From: Lysobacter oculi
GTDB taxonomy: Bacteria > Pseudomonadota > Gammaproteobacteria > Xanthomonadales > Xanthomonadaceae
NCBI RefSeq assembly: GCF_003293695.1
Contig: NZ_CP029556.1
Span: 692,001-756,000, forward strand
DNA length: 64,000 bases
Direction: 5' to 3'
The notes below the pieces were generated by a model that made no database searches, was not told the DNA's origin, and worked only from the letters and a program-made list of their open reading frames with translations. Of the stretch, positions 47,322-55,853 are shown piece after piece. Both the position numbers and the translations under genes were made by a program. Numbering within the stretch: position 1 is the stretch's first letter; each line of letters begins with the position of its first letter.

Positions 47322-48386
47322 ATGCCCAGCCCGCTGAAGCTCACGCCCGAGGAACTCGCGCAGGAAGCGTTGCGCATGCAGTCCAAGCTGGCCGCGGGGC
47401 TGGAAACCCTGCGCGAGGTGGACAATTTCGATTACGGCTCAACCGCCAAGCAGGAAGTCTGGCGCGACGGCAAAACCGTGCTGTACCGCTTCGTGGGCGC
47501 GAAGGCGCCGACCGCGCGGGTGCCGATCCTGGTCAGCTACGCGCTGGTCAACCGCCCGTACATGATCGACCTGCAGGACAACCGTTCGCTGGTGCGCGGC
47601 CTGCTGGAGCGCGGCGAGGACGTCTACGTGCTGGACTGGGGCTACCCGGACCGTTCCGACCGCTACCTCGACCTTGAGGACTACGTGCAGCGCTTCATCG
47701 GTGGCGCGGTCGACCACCTGCGCGCGGCGCATGGCGTGTCGGCGGTCAACGTGCTCGGCATCTGCCAGGGCGGCGTGCTGGCGCTGTGCTATTCGGCGCT
47801 CAACGCGGACAAGGTGCGCAACCTCATCACCATGGTCACGCCGGTCGATTTCCAGACCTCGGACAACATGCTGTCCAACTGGACGCGCGGGCTGGATGTG
47901 GATCTGTTCGTCGACACGCTGGGCAACGTGCCGGCGGACCTGATGAACTGGTCCTACCTGATGCTCAAGCCCTTCCGCCTCAACCTGCAGAAGTACGTGG
48001 GCATGGTCGACATCATGGATGACGCCAAGGCGATGGAGGATTTCCTGCGGATGGAGAAGTGGATCTTCGACTCGCCCGACCAGGCCGGTGAAGCCTTCCG
48101 CCAGTTCATCAAGCAGTTCTACCAGGGCAACGGTTTCGTCAATGGCGGCGTGCGGATTGGTGATGAAGAGGTCGACCTCGGCTTCGTCGACATGCCGGTG
48201 CTCAACATCTACGCCGAGCAGGACCATCTGGTGCCGCCGGGTGCGTCGCGCGCGATGAAGGATCTCATCGGCACCGACGACTACACCGAGCTGAGCTTCC
48301 GCGGCGGGCACATCGGCATCTACGTGTCGAGCCGTGCGCAGAAGGAAGTGCCGGACACCATCCACGACTGGCTGCGGAAACGCTGA
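47322..48386 (+). CDS. phaC: class III PHA synthase catalytic subunit PhaC
   Basis: Polymerises (R)-3-hydroxyacyl-CoA into polyester storage granules. 354 residues, the class III length. Lipase-like box GICQGG with catalytic Cys148, catalytic Asp in YAEQDHLVPP and His in RGGHIGIYV. DWGYPDRSDRYLDLEDYV and NLITMVTPVDF are typical class III blocks. The start is 1 base after phaE. The stop shares bases with the start of the following lipoprotein (TGATG), so all three are one operon. The product is probably poly-3-hydroxybutyrate. Confidence 0.96.
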   Translation: MPSPLKLTPEELAQEALRMQSKLAAGLETLREVDNFDYGSTAKQEVWRDGKTVLYRFVGAKAPTARVPILVSYALVNRPYMIDLQDNRSLVRGLLERGEDVYVLDWGYPDRSDRYLDLEDYVQRFIGGAVDHLRAAHGVSAVNVLGICQGGVLALCYSALNADKVRNLITMVTPVDFQTSDNMLSNWTRGLDVDLFVDTLGNVPADLMNWSYLMLKPFRLNLQKYVGMVDIMDDAKAMEDFLRMEKWIFDSPDQAGEAFRQFIKQFYQGNGFVNGGVRIGDEEVDLGFVDMPVLNIYAEQDHLVPPGASRAMKDLIGTDDYTELSFRGGHIGIYVSSRAQKEVPDTIHDWLRKR

Positions 48387-49081
48387 TGCGTCGCGCGTCG
48401 ATCCTCGGGGCCGCGCTCGTGCTGCTGGCCCTGGCCGGTTGCGACCTGCTGCCGGCCTCCAAGCCCGAATTCAAGTTGCAGAACACCCATGCGCCGGGCT
48501 CCGCGCTGCATGACTCCACGCAGCTCTTCATCGACGGCTTCAACAACGATCCGGAACTGCAGCAGCACTTTGCCGAGACGTTCTCGAAAGACGGCATGTA
48601 CGCCGAGATGCCGCGGGCCATTTCGCGCGGGGCCCAGTCGCTGGATGCCGCCACCGTGCAGGACGCGGTGGGCGGGATGAAGCGTGCGATCACCAGCCTG
48701 GAACCGGCCGACTGCGCCGCGTTTTTCCGCCCCGAGAGCCAGCGCGTGATCGGGATGGGCGAACGCATGCAGCGCGGCTTCGAGAAGGTGCCGCCCAAAC
48801 ATCATGCCGCGCTGATGCGCTACTACCTGGCCGCGCTGAAAGCCGAAGCGACCAACGCGCCGCGCGTGCGCATCGACCCGCAGGTGCGCGAGCAGGCCTT
48901 CCAGCATCTGACGATGCAGTACACCGGCCCGGCCGCCGAGCGCATCAACCGGGTGATGTCGTATCCGGCCGGCGCCAGCGACGAGGACCTGTGCTGGATG
49001 GGCAACAGCCTGTTGAACGGGATGGAAAAGCTGGGCGACCGCGAGCGCGAAGCCGCCACGCGGACCCTGCTGGGGCATTGA
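48386..49081 (+). CDS. hypothetical lipoprotein cotranscribed with phaC
   Basis: 231 residues. Lipoprotein signal peptide with lipobox LALAGC. The rest is alpha-helical and soluble, with a mid-region of HDSTQLFIDGFNNDPELQQHF and a C-terminal DLCWMGNSLLNGMEKLGD. No known domain recognised. The ATG overlaps the phaC stop by one base, so expression is coupled to PHA synthesis. Its envelope location makes a direct role on cytoplasmic granules unlikely; it may simply share the operon. Confidence 0.75.
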   Translation: MRRASILGAALVLLALAGCDLLPASKPEFKLQNTHAPGSALHDSTQLFIDGFNNDPELQQHFAETFSKDGMYAEMPRAISRGAQSLDAATVQDAVGGMKRAITSLEPADCAAFFRPESQRVIGMGERMQRGFEKVPPKHHAALMRYYLAALKAEATNAPRVRIDPQVREQAFQHLTMQYTGPAAERINRVMSYPAGASDEDLCWMGNSLLNGMEKLGDREREAATRTLLGH

Positions 49082-49133
49082 ATTCCCGCGCCATGACCCC
49101 GATGCTGCGGACATGACGACGAGGAAATCCCCG

Positions 49134-49334
49134 ATGGGCGGCGACACCCGCTTCACCCGCGCCCGCAGCGACCGGATGATCGCCGGCGTGATGGGTGGCA
49201 TCGCGCGCCGGCTGGGCTGGGATGCCAACCTGCTGCGCATCGTCTTCGTGATGGTCTCGGTGCTGTCGGCGGCGTTCCCGGGGATCGTGGTCTACCTGAT
49301 CCTGTGGCTGCTGATGCCGCAGGGCAACGACTGA
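49134..49334 (+). CDS. PspC-domain small membrane protein
   Basis: About 66 residues, one PspC domain: FTRARSDRMIAGVMGGIARR, then RLGWDANLLRIVFV and a membrane helix ending in YLILWLLMPQ. PspC domains sense envelope stress in the phage-shock system, but here no pspA, pspB or pspF is present, so the role is unknown. ATG 49134 has GAGGAAA 8 bases upstream; ATG 49113 in the same frame lacks a ribosome site. It ends 5 bases before the next gene. Confidence 0.85.
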   Translation: MGGDTRFTRARSDRMIAGVMGGIARRLGWDANLLRIVFVMVSVLSAAFPGIVVYLILWLLMPQGND

Positions 49335-49339
49335 GCGCG

Positions 49340-49795
49340 ATGCCGCGCTGGCTCGTCATCGCCCTGCATGGGCTGGGTGCGGTGTGGACCCTGCCGAACA
49401 CGCTGGCGGGGTTGCTGGTCGGGGCCGTCGGCCTGCCGTTCGGTGCGCGGCCGCGCTGGTCGCGGTTGGAAATGGCCATCGTCTTCGATCTTTGGCCATG
49501 GGGGGCGGGCGGGGCGATGACCATTGGCAACTGCATCATCAACACCGATGACAGCCTGGATTCGCAATGCCTGACCTACGCGCACCGCGCCGGCCACCAC
49601 GAGGAGCCGCAGGTGCGCCTGGGCGACCACGAACGCGCGCACGTCTACCAGTACATGCTGCTCGGGCCGCTGTTCCTGCCGCTGTACCTGTTGTTGGGCG
49701 GGGTCAGCGTGCGCAATCCGCTGGAACGTGCGGCGGACCGTTACGCGCATGCGGGGAAGGGCTGGTGGCCCTGGGGTGGCGAGGGGCGGTGTTGA
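49340..49795 (+). CDS. hypothetical membrane protein with HERAH motif
   Basis: 151 residues. Membrane segments at about 4-35 and 98-120. Between them is a soluble loop with GDHERAHVYQYMLLGP, in which the His-Glu-x-x-His arrangement (HERAH) looks like a metalloprotease-type zinc site. The rest has CIINTDDSLDSQCLTYAHR. No known family is named with confidence. Start at the ATG 5 bases after the PspC-domain gene; probably one operon with it. A stress-linked protease is possible but is speculation. Confidence 0.7.
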   Translation: MPRWLVIALHGLGAVWTLPNTLAGLLVGAVGLPFGARPRWSRLEMAIVFDLWPWGAGGAMTIGNCIINTDDSLDSQCLTYAHRAGHHEEPQVRLGDHERAHVYQYMLLGPLFLPLYLLLGGVSVRNPLERAADRYAHAGKGWWPWGGEGRC

Positions 49796-49823
49796 GGTTA
49801 TTGGCGTGAGTGGCACCTGAAAT

Positions 49824-49850
49824 GAAAAACCGCCCTTGCAGGCGGTTTTC
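49824..49850 (-). terminator. intrinsic terminator after tRNA-Leu(CAA)
   Basis: A 9-base-pair stem (AAAACCGCC with GGCGGTTTT) and 6-base loop just downstream of the minus-strand tRNA. Both flanks are A/T-rich, so it can also terminate the plus-strand gene at 49340-49795. Confidence 0.85.
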
Positions 49851-49856
49851 TTTTTC

Positions 49857-49942
49857 TGGTGCCGGGGGTGGGACTCGAACCCACACGATGTTTAGTCGGC
49901 GGATTTTGAATCCGCTGCGTCTACCAATTCCGCCACTCCGGC
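49857..49942 (-). tRNA. tRNA-Leu(CAA)
   Basis: An 86-base class II tRNA with encoded CCA. Acceptor stem GCCGGAG against CCCCGGC, with one A-C mismatch at the sixth pair. Anticodon stem GCGGA/TCCGC around loop TTCAAAA gives anticodon CAA for UUG. Long variable arm and GGGTTCGAGTCCC T-arm present. Confidence 0.96.
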
Positions 49943-49952
49943 GCGGGCGGCA

Positions 49953-49981
49953 AGTATAGCGGTACGACGCGGGCCGTTCAC
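49953..49981 (-). promoter_or_regulatory. promoter of tRNA-Leu(CAA)
   Basis: On the minus strand TATACT (plus 49953-49958) is a near-consensus -10 box, about 10 bases before the tRNA 5' end. 17 bases upstream is GTGAAC, a weak -35. Confidence 0.6.
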
Positions 49982-50032
49982 CCTTGACGCGCGTGGCGAC
50001 GCGTTCATCGTCACGCCAGGCGGGTTGTCTCC

Positions 50033-50063
50033 GGCGCGGGTTCGAGTCATCTCTTCGGCACCA
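50033..50063 (+). other. degenerate tRNA 3'-end fragment
   Basis: GGGTTCGAGTC followed 12 bases later by CGGCACCA looks like the T-loop and 3' terminus of a tRNA. The T-stem no longer pairs properly (GCGGG against CATCT), and no matching 5' acceptor sequence is found upstream. An intrinsic terminator follows 6 bases later. Probably the remnant of a decayed tRNA gene. Confidence 0.5.
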
Positions 50064-50069
50064 TGCAAT

Positions 50070-50097
50070 AGACCGCCCTTCGGCGGTCTTTCGTTTT
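50070..50097 (+). terminator. intrinsic terminator downstream of the tRNA fragment
   Basis: Stem AGACCGCC/GGCGGTCT with a CTTC loop, then TTTCGTTTT. No intact plus-strand gene immediately precedes it, so it is either left over from the decayed tRNA or serves the minus-strand dioxygenase in reverse. Confidence 0.75.
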
Positions 50098-50135
50098 CAG
50101 CGGATGTGTCGATGCCGCGACTGCTGCTTTCGACC

Positions 50136-50741
50136 CTAAGCCGCCGCATCCAGCTGCAACTGCCGCTCCACCTGCCGATGCCAGCCGTCGCCGATCTCGC
50201 CCGCGTCCGCGAAGATGCAGCAGCAGGTCATCGGCTCGGCGTAGATGTGCAGGGACACGGCGACATCGCGATCACTGGCGTTGCGGATGGCGTGGTACTC
50301 GTGCGGCGGGATCAGGCTGCCGGCCGAGCCCGTCCCGGCGATCAGCGTGCCAACCTCGACGAAACGGAACGCTTCGTCGCGTCGCTCCGCCAGGTCGTAC
50401 TGGGTGATTTCCAGTTGCCCGGACCAGACGCCTTCGACGCACCACATGCCGGCGTGGTCGTGGATCGGCGTGCCCTGGCTCGGGCCCCAGGTCATCGCCA
50501 CGATCGCGTAGCCATGTTCGGCGCTGCGATGCACCTCGCGGCGGGCGTAGTGGCCGGGCACGGTCCGGTAGACGCAGGCCGGCAACTGCACCTCGCCGGC
50601 GCGCATCAGCTCGCACAGGTTCTGGCGCAGCCGCTGGACCACGGCATTGCAGCCGCCGAGCGCCACGGCTTCGTCCACGGCGGCGATCAGCCGGTCACGG
50701 CCGGGGAAATCGCGCAGGGAAGTGCAGTCGTCCTGGTTCAT
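50136..50741 (-). CDS. cysteine dioxygenase-type thiol dioxygenase (cupin)
   Basis: Fe(II) cupin enzyme that oxidises the thiol of cysteine or 3-mercaptopropionate to a sulfinate. 201 residues. The first cupin motif has GTPIHDHAGMWCVEGVWSG with two His ligands, and the second has IPPHEYHAIRN with the third His. The residue following the active site is consistent with the bacterial CDO/MDO group; cysteine versus mercaptopropionate cannot be decided by eye. It lies beside a MetX-family acyltransferase (36-base gap), giving a small sulfur-amino-acid pair on the minus strand. Confidence 0.88.
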   Translation of the reverse strand: MNQDDCTSLRDFPGRDRLIAAVDEAVALGGCNAVVQRLRQNLCELMRAGEVQLPACVYRTVPGHYARREVHRSAEHGYAIVAMTWGPSQGTPIHDHAGMWCVEGVWSGQLEITQYDLAERRDEAFRFVEVGTLIAGTGSAGSLIPPHEYHAIRNASDRDVAVSLHIYAEPMTCCCIFADAGEIGDGWHRQVERQLQLDAAA

Positions 50742-50777
50742 GGGGTGGATGTTAGCGGCTCCACGGGCCGGGCCGCA

Positions 50778-51923
50778 TTACGCGGGCGTATGGAGTTCGG
50801 CGAGGAAATCGCCCACCGCCGGCCCGAATCGCTCGATGTCCACCAGGAAGGCGTCGTGGCCCTGCGGCGAAGGCATGGCGACGAAGCGTGCATCGGCCCC
50901 GCCACGGCGCAGGCCTTCGGCGATCTCCTGCTGCTGTTCCAGCGGGAACAGCAGGTCGGTCTCGACGCCGATCACCAGCGCCTTCTCCACCTGCAACGCG
51001 GCGAGCGCATCAAGGGCGTCGATGTGGCGGTCGCCGCAGCGCTGGCTGGCGGATTCGCCGATGTCGAACCGGTCCATCGCCCGGCCCAGGTACAGATAGC
51101 AGTTGGGATCGAAGCGGCGCACGAAGCGCAGCGCGTGGTTCTCCAGATAGCCTTCCACCTCGAATTCGGCGGCGAAGGGCACGTCGTCGTCGCGCGCCTC
51201 CGGGTCCAGCCGGATGCGCCCGAAGCGGCCATCCCATTCCATCGCCGAGCGGTAGGTGATGACGCCCAGCTTGCGTGCGATGCGCATGCCGGATTCCGGG
51301 TAGGCGTCGTCGTCGTACGCTCCGTTGTTCCAGCGCGGGTCGAGCCGGATCGCCTCGCGCTGCAGCGAGCGGATGGCGATGGAGAACGGCAGCGCGCGTG
51401 CCGCGCCGGAGATGTCGATGAGGTGCCGCGTCAGGCCCGGATGCCGCGCCAGCATCGACAGCGCCGTCATCCCGCCCATCGAATTGCCGAGGACGCAGGC
51501 CAGTTGCTTGATGCCGAGATGGCGGACGACGTGGGCGGCGGCATCCGCGCAGTCTTCGACGGCGAGTTCGGGGAAGCCGAGGCGGTACGGCGCGCCGGTC
51601 GCCGGGTCGATGGACGCCGGCCCGGTCGAGCCCTTGCAGCTGCCCAGCGTGTTGACGCAGATGACGAACCAGCGGTCGGTGTCGATCGGCTTGCCGGGGC
51701 CGAGCATGCGTTCCCACCAGCCCGGCTCGGGGTTGCCGGCGTGGCTGGCGGCGTGGGCGTCGGGCGAGAGGCCGGTGTGGATCAATATGGCGTTGCCGGC
51801 GCGGTCGTCGAGCGTGCCCCAGGTCTGGTAGGCCATGCGCGCGCCGTGCAGCACGCCGTGTTTCATGGCGAAGGGCGAGGGCAGGTCGACGAATTGCGTG
51901 GCGGGCGGGATGAACTCGCTCAT
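50778..51923 (-). CDS. metX: MetX-family homoserine/serine O-acyltransferase
   Basis: Alpha/beta-hydrolase-fold acyltransferase that activates homoserine (methionine route) or serine (cysteine route). 381 residues. Nucleophile Ser148 in VLGNSMGGMTAL, oxyanion region HTGLSPDAHAAS, and C-terminal catalytic His in PQGHDAFLVD. In Xanthomonadales some MetX-family members have been reported as serine O-succinyltransferases, so the substrates here (homoserine or serine; acetyl- or succinyl-CoA) need the specificity residues checked. ATG at 51923. It lies 36 bases upstream of the thiol dioxygenase and 21 bases after the ccmI stop. Confidence 0.88.
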   Translation of the reverse strand: MSEFIPPATQFVDLPSPFAMKHGVLHGARMAYQTWGTLDDRAGNAILIHTGLSPDAHAASHAGNPEPGWWERMLGPGKPIDTDRWFVICVNTLGSCKGSTGPASIDPATGAPYRLGFPELAVEDCADAAAHVVRHLGIKQLACVLGNSMGGMTALSMLARHPGLTRHLIDISGAARALPFSIAIRSLQREAIRLDPRWNNGAYDDDAYPESGMRIARKLGVITYRSAMEWDGRFGRIRLDPEARDDDVPFAAEFEVEGYLENHALRFVRRFDPNCYLYLGRAMDRFDIGESASQRCGDRHIDALDALAALQVEKALVIGVETDLLFPLEQQQEIAEGLRRGGADARFVAMPSPQGHDAFLVDIERFGPAVGDFLAELHTPA

Positions 51924-51944
51924 GGCATCGGTCCGGATGCGGGC

Positions 51945-52952
51945 TTACTCGCCGCCGATCACCAGCGTGACCGGGCCCTTGGCCGGCAGGCTGACCTTGA
52001 CCGTGGCGGAATCCAGATCGCCCGGCTCACGGTCGGCCGAGCCGCTGAGCGACAGGCGGGCGCTGATTTCGGCCTCTTTCAGCGCGGACAGCTTGGCGGT
52101 GGGCATCAGGCTGTCGGCATCGGACAGGGTGATGTCGAGCGGCAGCGCATCGACCGGGTGCTTCTGTACCGCGACCGGCACCGGCGGCCCGCCGGCGGCG
52201 CGGGCGATGACGAAGACCCGCGCCTGCGGCGAGGCCTGCAGGCGTTCCAGCAGCATCGGCGACAGCGACACGCGCACCGACAACGCACCGGCGGCGGCTT
52301 CGTGCTTGGGCGCGGTGATCGGCGCGAGGCCGGCTTCGGCGCGGGCTTCGTTGACCTGGGTGAGCAGGACTTCGACGGTCTTGGGATCCACGGTCGCGAG
52401 CAGCGGCGCCCAGGTTTCCGCCGCCTGTGCCGGCTGGCCGGCCTGGCGCTGGCTGATGCCGAGGAACCAGCGGGCGCGCTGGTGCTTCGGGTCCACGGCG
52501 AGCGCCTGCTTCAGCTGGGCCACGGCGGCTTCGTCGAAGTGATGACCGGCGTTGGCCAATGCGCGGGCTTCGGCGGCTTCGGTGAGGATGTCGGCGTCGC
52601 GCGGGGCGCGCTTGGCGGCCTCGGCGTAGGCGCGGGCGGCGTCGGCCGGTTTTTCTTCCGCCGTGTAGGCGCGACCGAGCAGGCGCCAGCCTTCCGCGTC
52701 CTCCGGGCTGTTGGCCAACTTGCGTTCCAGCTGGGCGCGGGCTTCGGCCAGGGTTTCCGGCGCGCGGACCATCGTCGGGTCGAGCGCATCCGGCGTGCCG
52801 TACTGCAGGTAGAGCGCGGTGCTGCCAGCGACCACGATGGCGGCCACGGCGGCGGCCACGCGCGGGCTGCGGCCCAGCAGCGGGCGCAGCACGGCGTAAA
52901 GGACCAGCACCAGCAACAGCGCGGCGGCGAAGAGGAAAAGCGTCATCACCAC
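51945..52952 (-). CDS. ccmI: cytochrome c maturation protein CcmI (TPR)
   Basis: Chaperone that holds apocytochrome c for haem ligation with CcmF and CcmH. 335 residues. Two N-terminal membrane helices (FLFAAALLLVLVLYAVL and VAAAVAAIVVAGSTALYL) enclose a short loop, followed by TPR repeats (EGWRLLGRAYTAEEKPADAA and QRARWFLGISQRQAGQPAQA) and a beta-rich C-terminal domain. Last gene of the ccmC-I run; its start overlaps the ccmH stop by 7 bases. Confidence 0.9.
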   Translation of the reverse strand: MVMTLFLFAAALLLVLVLYAVLRPLLGRSPRVAAAVAAIVVAGSTALYLQYGTPDALDPTMVRAPETLAEARAQLERKLANSPEDAEGWRLLGRAYTAEEKPADAARAYAEAAKRAPRDADILTEAAEARALANAGHHFDEAAVAQLKQALAVDPKHQRARWFLGISQRQAGQPAQAAETWAPLLATVDPKTVEVLLTQVNEARAEAGLAPITAPKHEAAAGALSVRVSLSPMLLERLQASPQARVFVIARAAGGPPVPVAVQKHPVDALPLDITLSDADSLMPTAKLSALKEAEISARLSLSGSADREPGDLDSATVKVSLPAKGPVTLVIGGE

Positions 52953-53386
52953 TCCTGTCTGTCATCGACCGGCACCGGCGCGCGGCGCGAACCGCGACGC
53001 ACCAGCACGAAGACCAGCCCGCCACCGATCAGCACCAGCGCCAGCGGCGCGAACCAGAGCAGCAGCGTCTGGCCTTCAAGGCGCGGCTTGTAGAGGACGA
53101 ACTCGCCGTAGCGGGCGACCATGAAGTCGCGGATCTCGGCGTCGGTCTTGCCCTGGCGCATCAGCGCGAGGACTTCGTTGCGCAGGTCGCGGGCGATCTC
53201 GGCGTTGGAATCGGCGAGCGACTGGTTCTGGCACATCACGCAACGCAGCTCGTGGGTGAGCTGGCGGAAGCGGGCTTCCTCGAAGCCGTCGCGGAACACC
53301 GGCGGGGCGACATCCCCCTTCACCTGGGCCAGGCCGGCGAGCGGCAGCCACAGGCACAGCAGGAAAACCGCGAGCGTCCTGCGCAT
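52946..53386 (-). CDS. ccmH: cytochrome c maturation protein CcmH (CcmL type)
   Basis: Periplasmic thiol-redox component that reduces apocytochrome CXXCH before haem attachment. 146 residues with a signal peptide, the LRCVMCQN motif (LRCxxCQN is the family signature) and a C-terminal membrane anchor (LLLWFAPLALVLIGGGLVFV). The short, CcmL-type form pairs with a separate ccmI, as here. The start shares a base with the dsbE stop. Confidence 0.96.
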   Translation of the reverse strand: MRRTLAVFLLCLWLPLAGLAQVKGDVAPPVFRDGFEEARFRQLTHELRCVMCQNQSLADSNAEIARDLRNEVLALMRQGKTDAEIRDFMVARYGEFVLYKPRLEGQTLLLWFAPLALVLIGGGLVFVLVRRGSRRAPVPVDDRQEW

Positions 53387-53931
53387 CAGCGCTTCGCCTC
53401 GAGCTGGGCGAGCCGCGGTTCCAGCTCCTTGCGGATGAGCTCGGGCGTGAGCACGCCGACGTGCTTCCAGACGATCATCCCGTTGCCGTCGATCAGGAAG
53501 GTTTCCGGCGCGCCGTAGATGCCGAAGTCGAGCGCGGTGCGGCCTTCGATGTCCTGCAGCACCATGAAATACGGGTTGCCGAGCTGCTCCAGCCAGCGCT
53601 TGGCGTCTTCCGGCTCGTCCTTCCAGTTGTAGCCGATGACGCGCACGCGCTTGGTTTCGGCGAAGGCGCTCAGCGCCGGGTGTTCGTCGCGGCAGGCCAC
53701 GCACCAGCTGCCCCAGACGTTGAGCACGAAGGGCGCGCCCTTGAGCTCTTTCAGCGTGACCGTGCGGGTGGGATCGAACAGTTCCGGCAGCGCGAATTCC
53801 GGCGCGGCCTTGCCGATCAAGGGCGAGGGCAGGGCGTCACGGTCGGGCTTGCGGCTCATCCAGACGCCGGCGGCGAGCAGTGCGGCCAGCGCGATGAAGA
53901 TGGCGAGGGGGAGCCAGCGTTTGGCGCTCAT
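53386..53931 (-). CDS. dsbE: thiol:disulfide interchange protein DsbE/CcmG
   Basis: Membrane-anchored thioredoxin-like reductant in cytochrome c maturation. 181 residues: N-terminal anchor (WLPLAIFIALAALLAAGVW), thioredoxin domain with the active site GSWCVACRDEHP and the characteristic GAPETFLIDG cis-Pro loop. Stop and start codons overlap ccmH and ccmF (4-base ATGA with ccmF). Confidence 0.96.
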   Translation of the reverse strand: MSAKRWLPLAIFIALAALLAAGVWMSRKPDRDALPSPLIGKAAPEFALPELFDPTRTVTLKELKGAPFVLNVWGSWCVACRDEHPALSAFAETKRVRVIGYNWKDEPEDAKRWLEQLGNPYFMVLQDIEGRTALDFGIYGAPETFLIDGNGMIVWKHVGVLTPELIRKELEPRLAQLEAKR

Positions 53932-55853
53932 GCGTTCTTCTCCTCCTGGTAACGGCGGAAGCGGCGGTCGGCGGCGGTCACGAAGCCGCCCAGCGCGATG
54001 AGGATGGCGGCCAGCCAGATGAAGCCCATCATCGGTTTGCTGTGCACGCGCACCGCCCAGCTGCCATCGCCCAGCGATTCGCCCAGTGCCACGTAGCGGT
54101 CACGCAGCAGGCTGGATTCGACTGCCGCTTCGGTCATCACCTGCCCGCCGCTGGCGTAGCTGCGCTTTTCGGGGTGCAGGGTGGTCAGCGTGCGGCCGTC
54201 GCGCAACAGGGTGACGGTACCGATATCGGCGGTGTAGTTGGGGCCGGCTTCGCGCTCGACGCCATCGAAGCGGTAATCGTCGCCGTGCAGGGTGAGCACC
54301 TGGCCGGGTGCCAGCGCGACTTCGCGCTGCTCGTTGAGCGCGGCATTGGTCAACGAGCCGGCCACGAACAACGCCACGCCGAAGTGCGCCAGCGCCATGC
54401 CGGCCATCTCGCGGGTCATGCGGCCGGATTTGCGCAGCCGTTGCCAGGTGAAATACAGCGTGCCGAACGCCACCCACAGCGCCGCCGCGATGCCGATGCC
54501 GGTCTTGAGCGCGCCCTGCGGCGCCAGCCACCAGGCGACGGCGCCGCCGGCCAGCGCCAGCAGCGCCCACGGCAGCAGCATCGCGATGACCGGACGCGCC
54601 TGCTCGCGCTGCCAGCGCACCAGCGGGCCGAACGGCAGCAGCATCACCACCGGCGTCATCAACAGCACGAACATCAGCGAGAAATACGGCGGGCCGACCG
54701 AAATCTTGCCCAGGTCCAGCGCGTCGGCCAGCATCGGGTAGAGCGTGCCGACCAGCACCATTGCGCCGGCCACGGTCAGCAGCAGGTTGTTGAGCAGCAG
54801 CAGGGTCTCGCGCGAGAACGGCGCGAACGGGCGCGCTTCCGGCGTGGCGCCGGGCGCACGCAGCGCATAGAGCGTGAGCGAGCCACCGATCACCACGCCG
54901 AGGAATACCAGGATGAAGAGGCCGCGGCCCGGATCGGCGGCGAAGGCGTGCACGCTGGTGATCGCGCCCGAACGGACCAGGAAGGTGCCGAGCAGCGACA
55001 GCGAGAACGCGGCGATGGCCAGCAGCAGCGTCCAGCTGGCGAAGCTGCCGCGCTTTTCGGTCACCGCCTGCGAGTGGATCAGCGCGGCGCCGATCAGCCA
55101 CGGCATGAAGCTGGCGTTCTCGACCGGGTCCCAGAACCACCAGCCACCCCAGCCCAGCTCGTAATAGGCCCACCAGCTGCCCAGCCCGATGCCGAGTGTC
55201 AGGAAGCCCCAGGCGACATTGGTCCACGGCCGCGTCCAGCGCTGCCAGCGCACATCCACGCGGCCATCCAGCAGGGCGGCGATGGCGAAGGCGAACGGCA
55301 CCGAGAACCCGACGTAGCCCAGGTAGAGGATCGGCGGGTGCAGGATCATGCCCGGGTCCTGCAACAGCGGGTTCAGGTCGCGGCCCTCGGCGGCGGCCGG
55401 CAGCAGGCGTTCGAACGGGTCGCTGGTGAACAGCAGCATCGCCAGGAAGCCGATCGCCACGATGCCCAGCACGCCCAGCACGCGGGCCACCACATCCAGC
55501 GGCAGTTGGCGGGAAAACGCCGCGACCGCCGCCGTCCAGCCGGCCAGCACCAGCAGCCACAGCAGCAGCGAGCCCTCGTGCGCGCCCCAGACCGCGGTGT
55601 AGCGGTAGATCAGCGGCAGCAGCGAATTGCTGTTCTCGGCCACGTATTGCAGCGAGCGGTCCTGCACCACGAAGGCATGGGTGAGGACGATGAAGGCGAA
55701 GGCGATCAGCCCCAGCTGCGCGAAGGCCGCCGGGCGTGCCACCGACATCCAGTCGGCGCGGCCGCGATGTGCTCCGATGAGCGGGATGACCGACTGGATC
55801 AGCGCCACCCATAGCGCCAGGTTCAGCGCGAAATGGCCCAGTTCGCCCAGCAT
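53928..55853 (-). CDS. ccmF: haem lyase CcmF
   Basis: Large membrane component of the haem lyase that attaches haem to apocytochrome c. 641 residues, about 15 helices. The tryptophan-rich haem-handling motif is WGGWWFWDPVENASFMPW, with nearby His in AALIHSQAV and further His in YRYTAVWGAHEGSLLLW. ATG at 55853, sharing its base with the ccmE stop. Confidence 0.97.
   Translation of the reverse strand: MLGELGHFALNLALWVALIQSVIPLIGAHRGRADWMSVARPAAFAQLGLIAFAFIVLTHAFVVQDRSLQYVAENSNSLLPLIYRYTAVWGAHEGSLLLWLLVLAGWTAAVAAFSRQLPLDVVARVLGVLGIVAIGFLAMLLFTSDPFERLLPAAAEGRDLNPLLQDPGMILHPPILYLGYVGFSVPFAFAIAALLDGRVDVRWQRWTRPWTNVAWGFLTLGIGLGSWWAYYELGWGGWWFWDPVENASFMPWLIGAALIHSQAVTEKRGSFASWTLLLAIAAFSLSLLGTFLVRSGAITSVHAFAADPGRGLFILVFLGVVIGGSLTLYALRAPGATPEARPFAPFSRETLLLLNNLLLTVAGAMVLVGTLYPMLADALDLGKISVGPPYFSLMFVLLMTPVVMLLPFGPLVRWQREQARPVIAMLLPWALLALAGGAVAWWLAPQGALKTGIGIAAALWVAFGTLYFTWQRLRKSGRMTREMAGMALAHFGVALFVAGSLTNAALNEQREVALAPGQVLTLHGDDYRFDGVEREAGPNYTADIGTVTLLRDGRTLTTLHPEKRSYASGGQVMTEAAVESSLLRDRYVALGESLGDGSWAVRVHSKPMMGFIWLAAILIALGGFVTAADRRFRRYQEEKNA

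Noticed and set aside
49984..50019. TTGACG at 49984 as a -35 box for a plus-strand transcript through the tRNA fragment
   Set aside because: No acceptable -10 box lies 16-18 bases downstream, and no intact gene follows.
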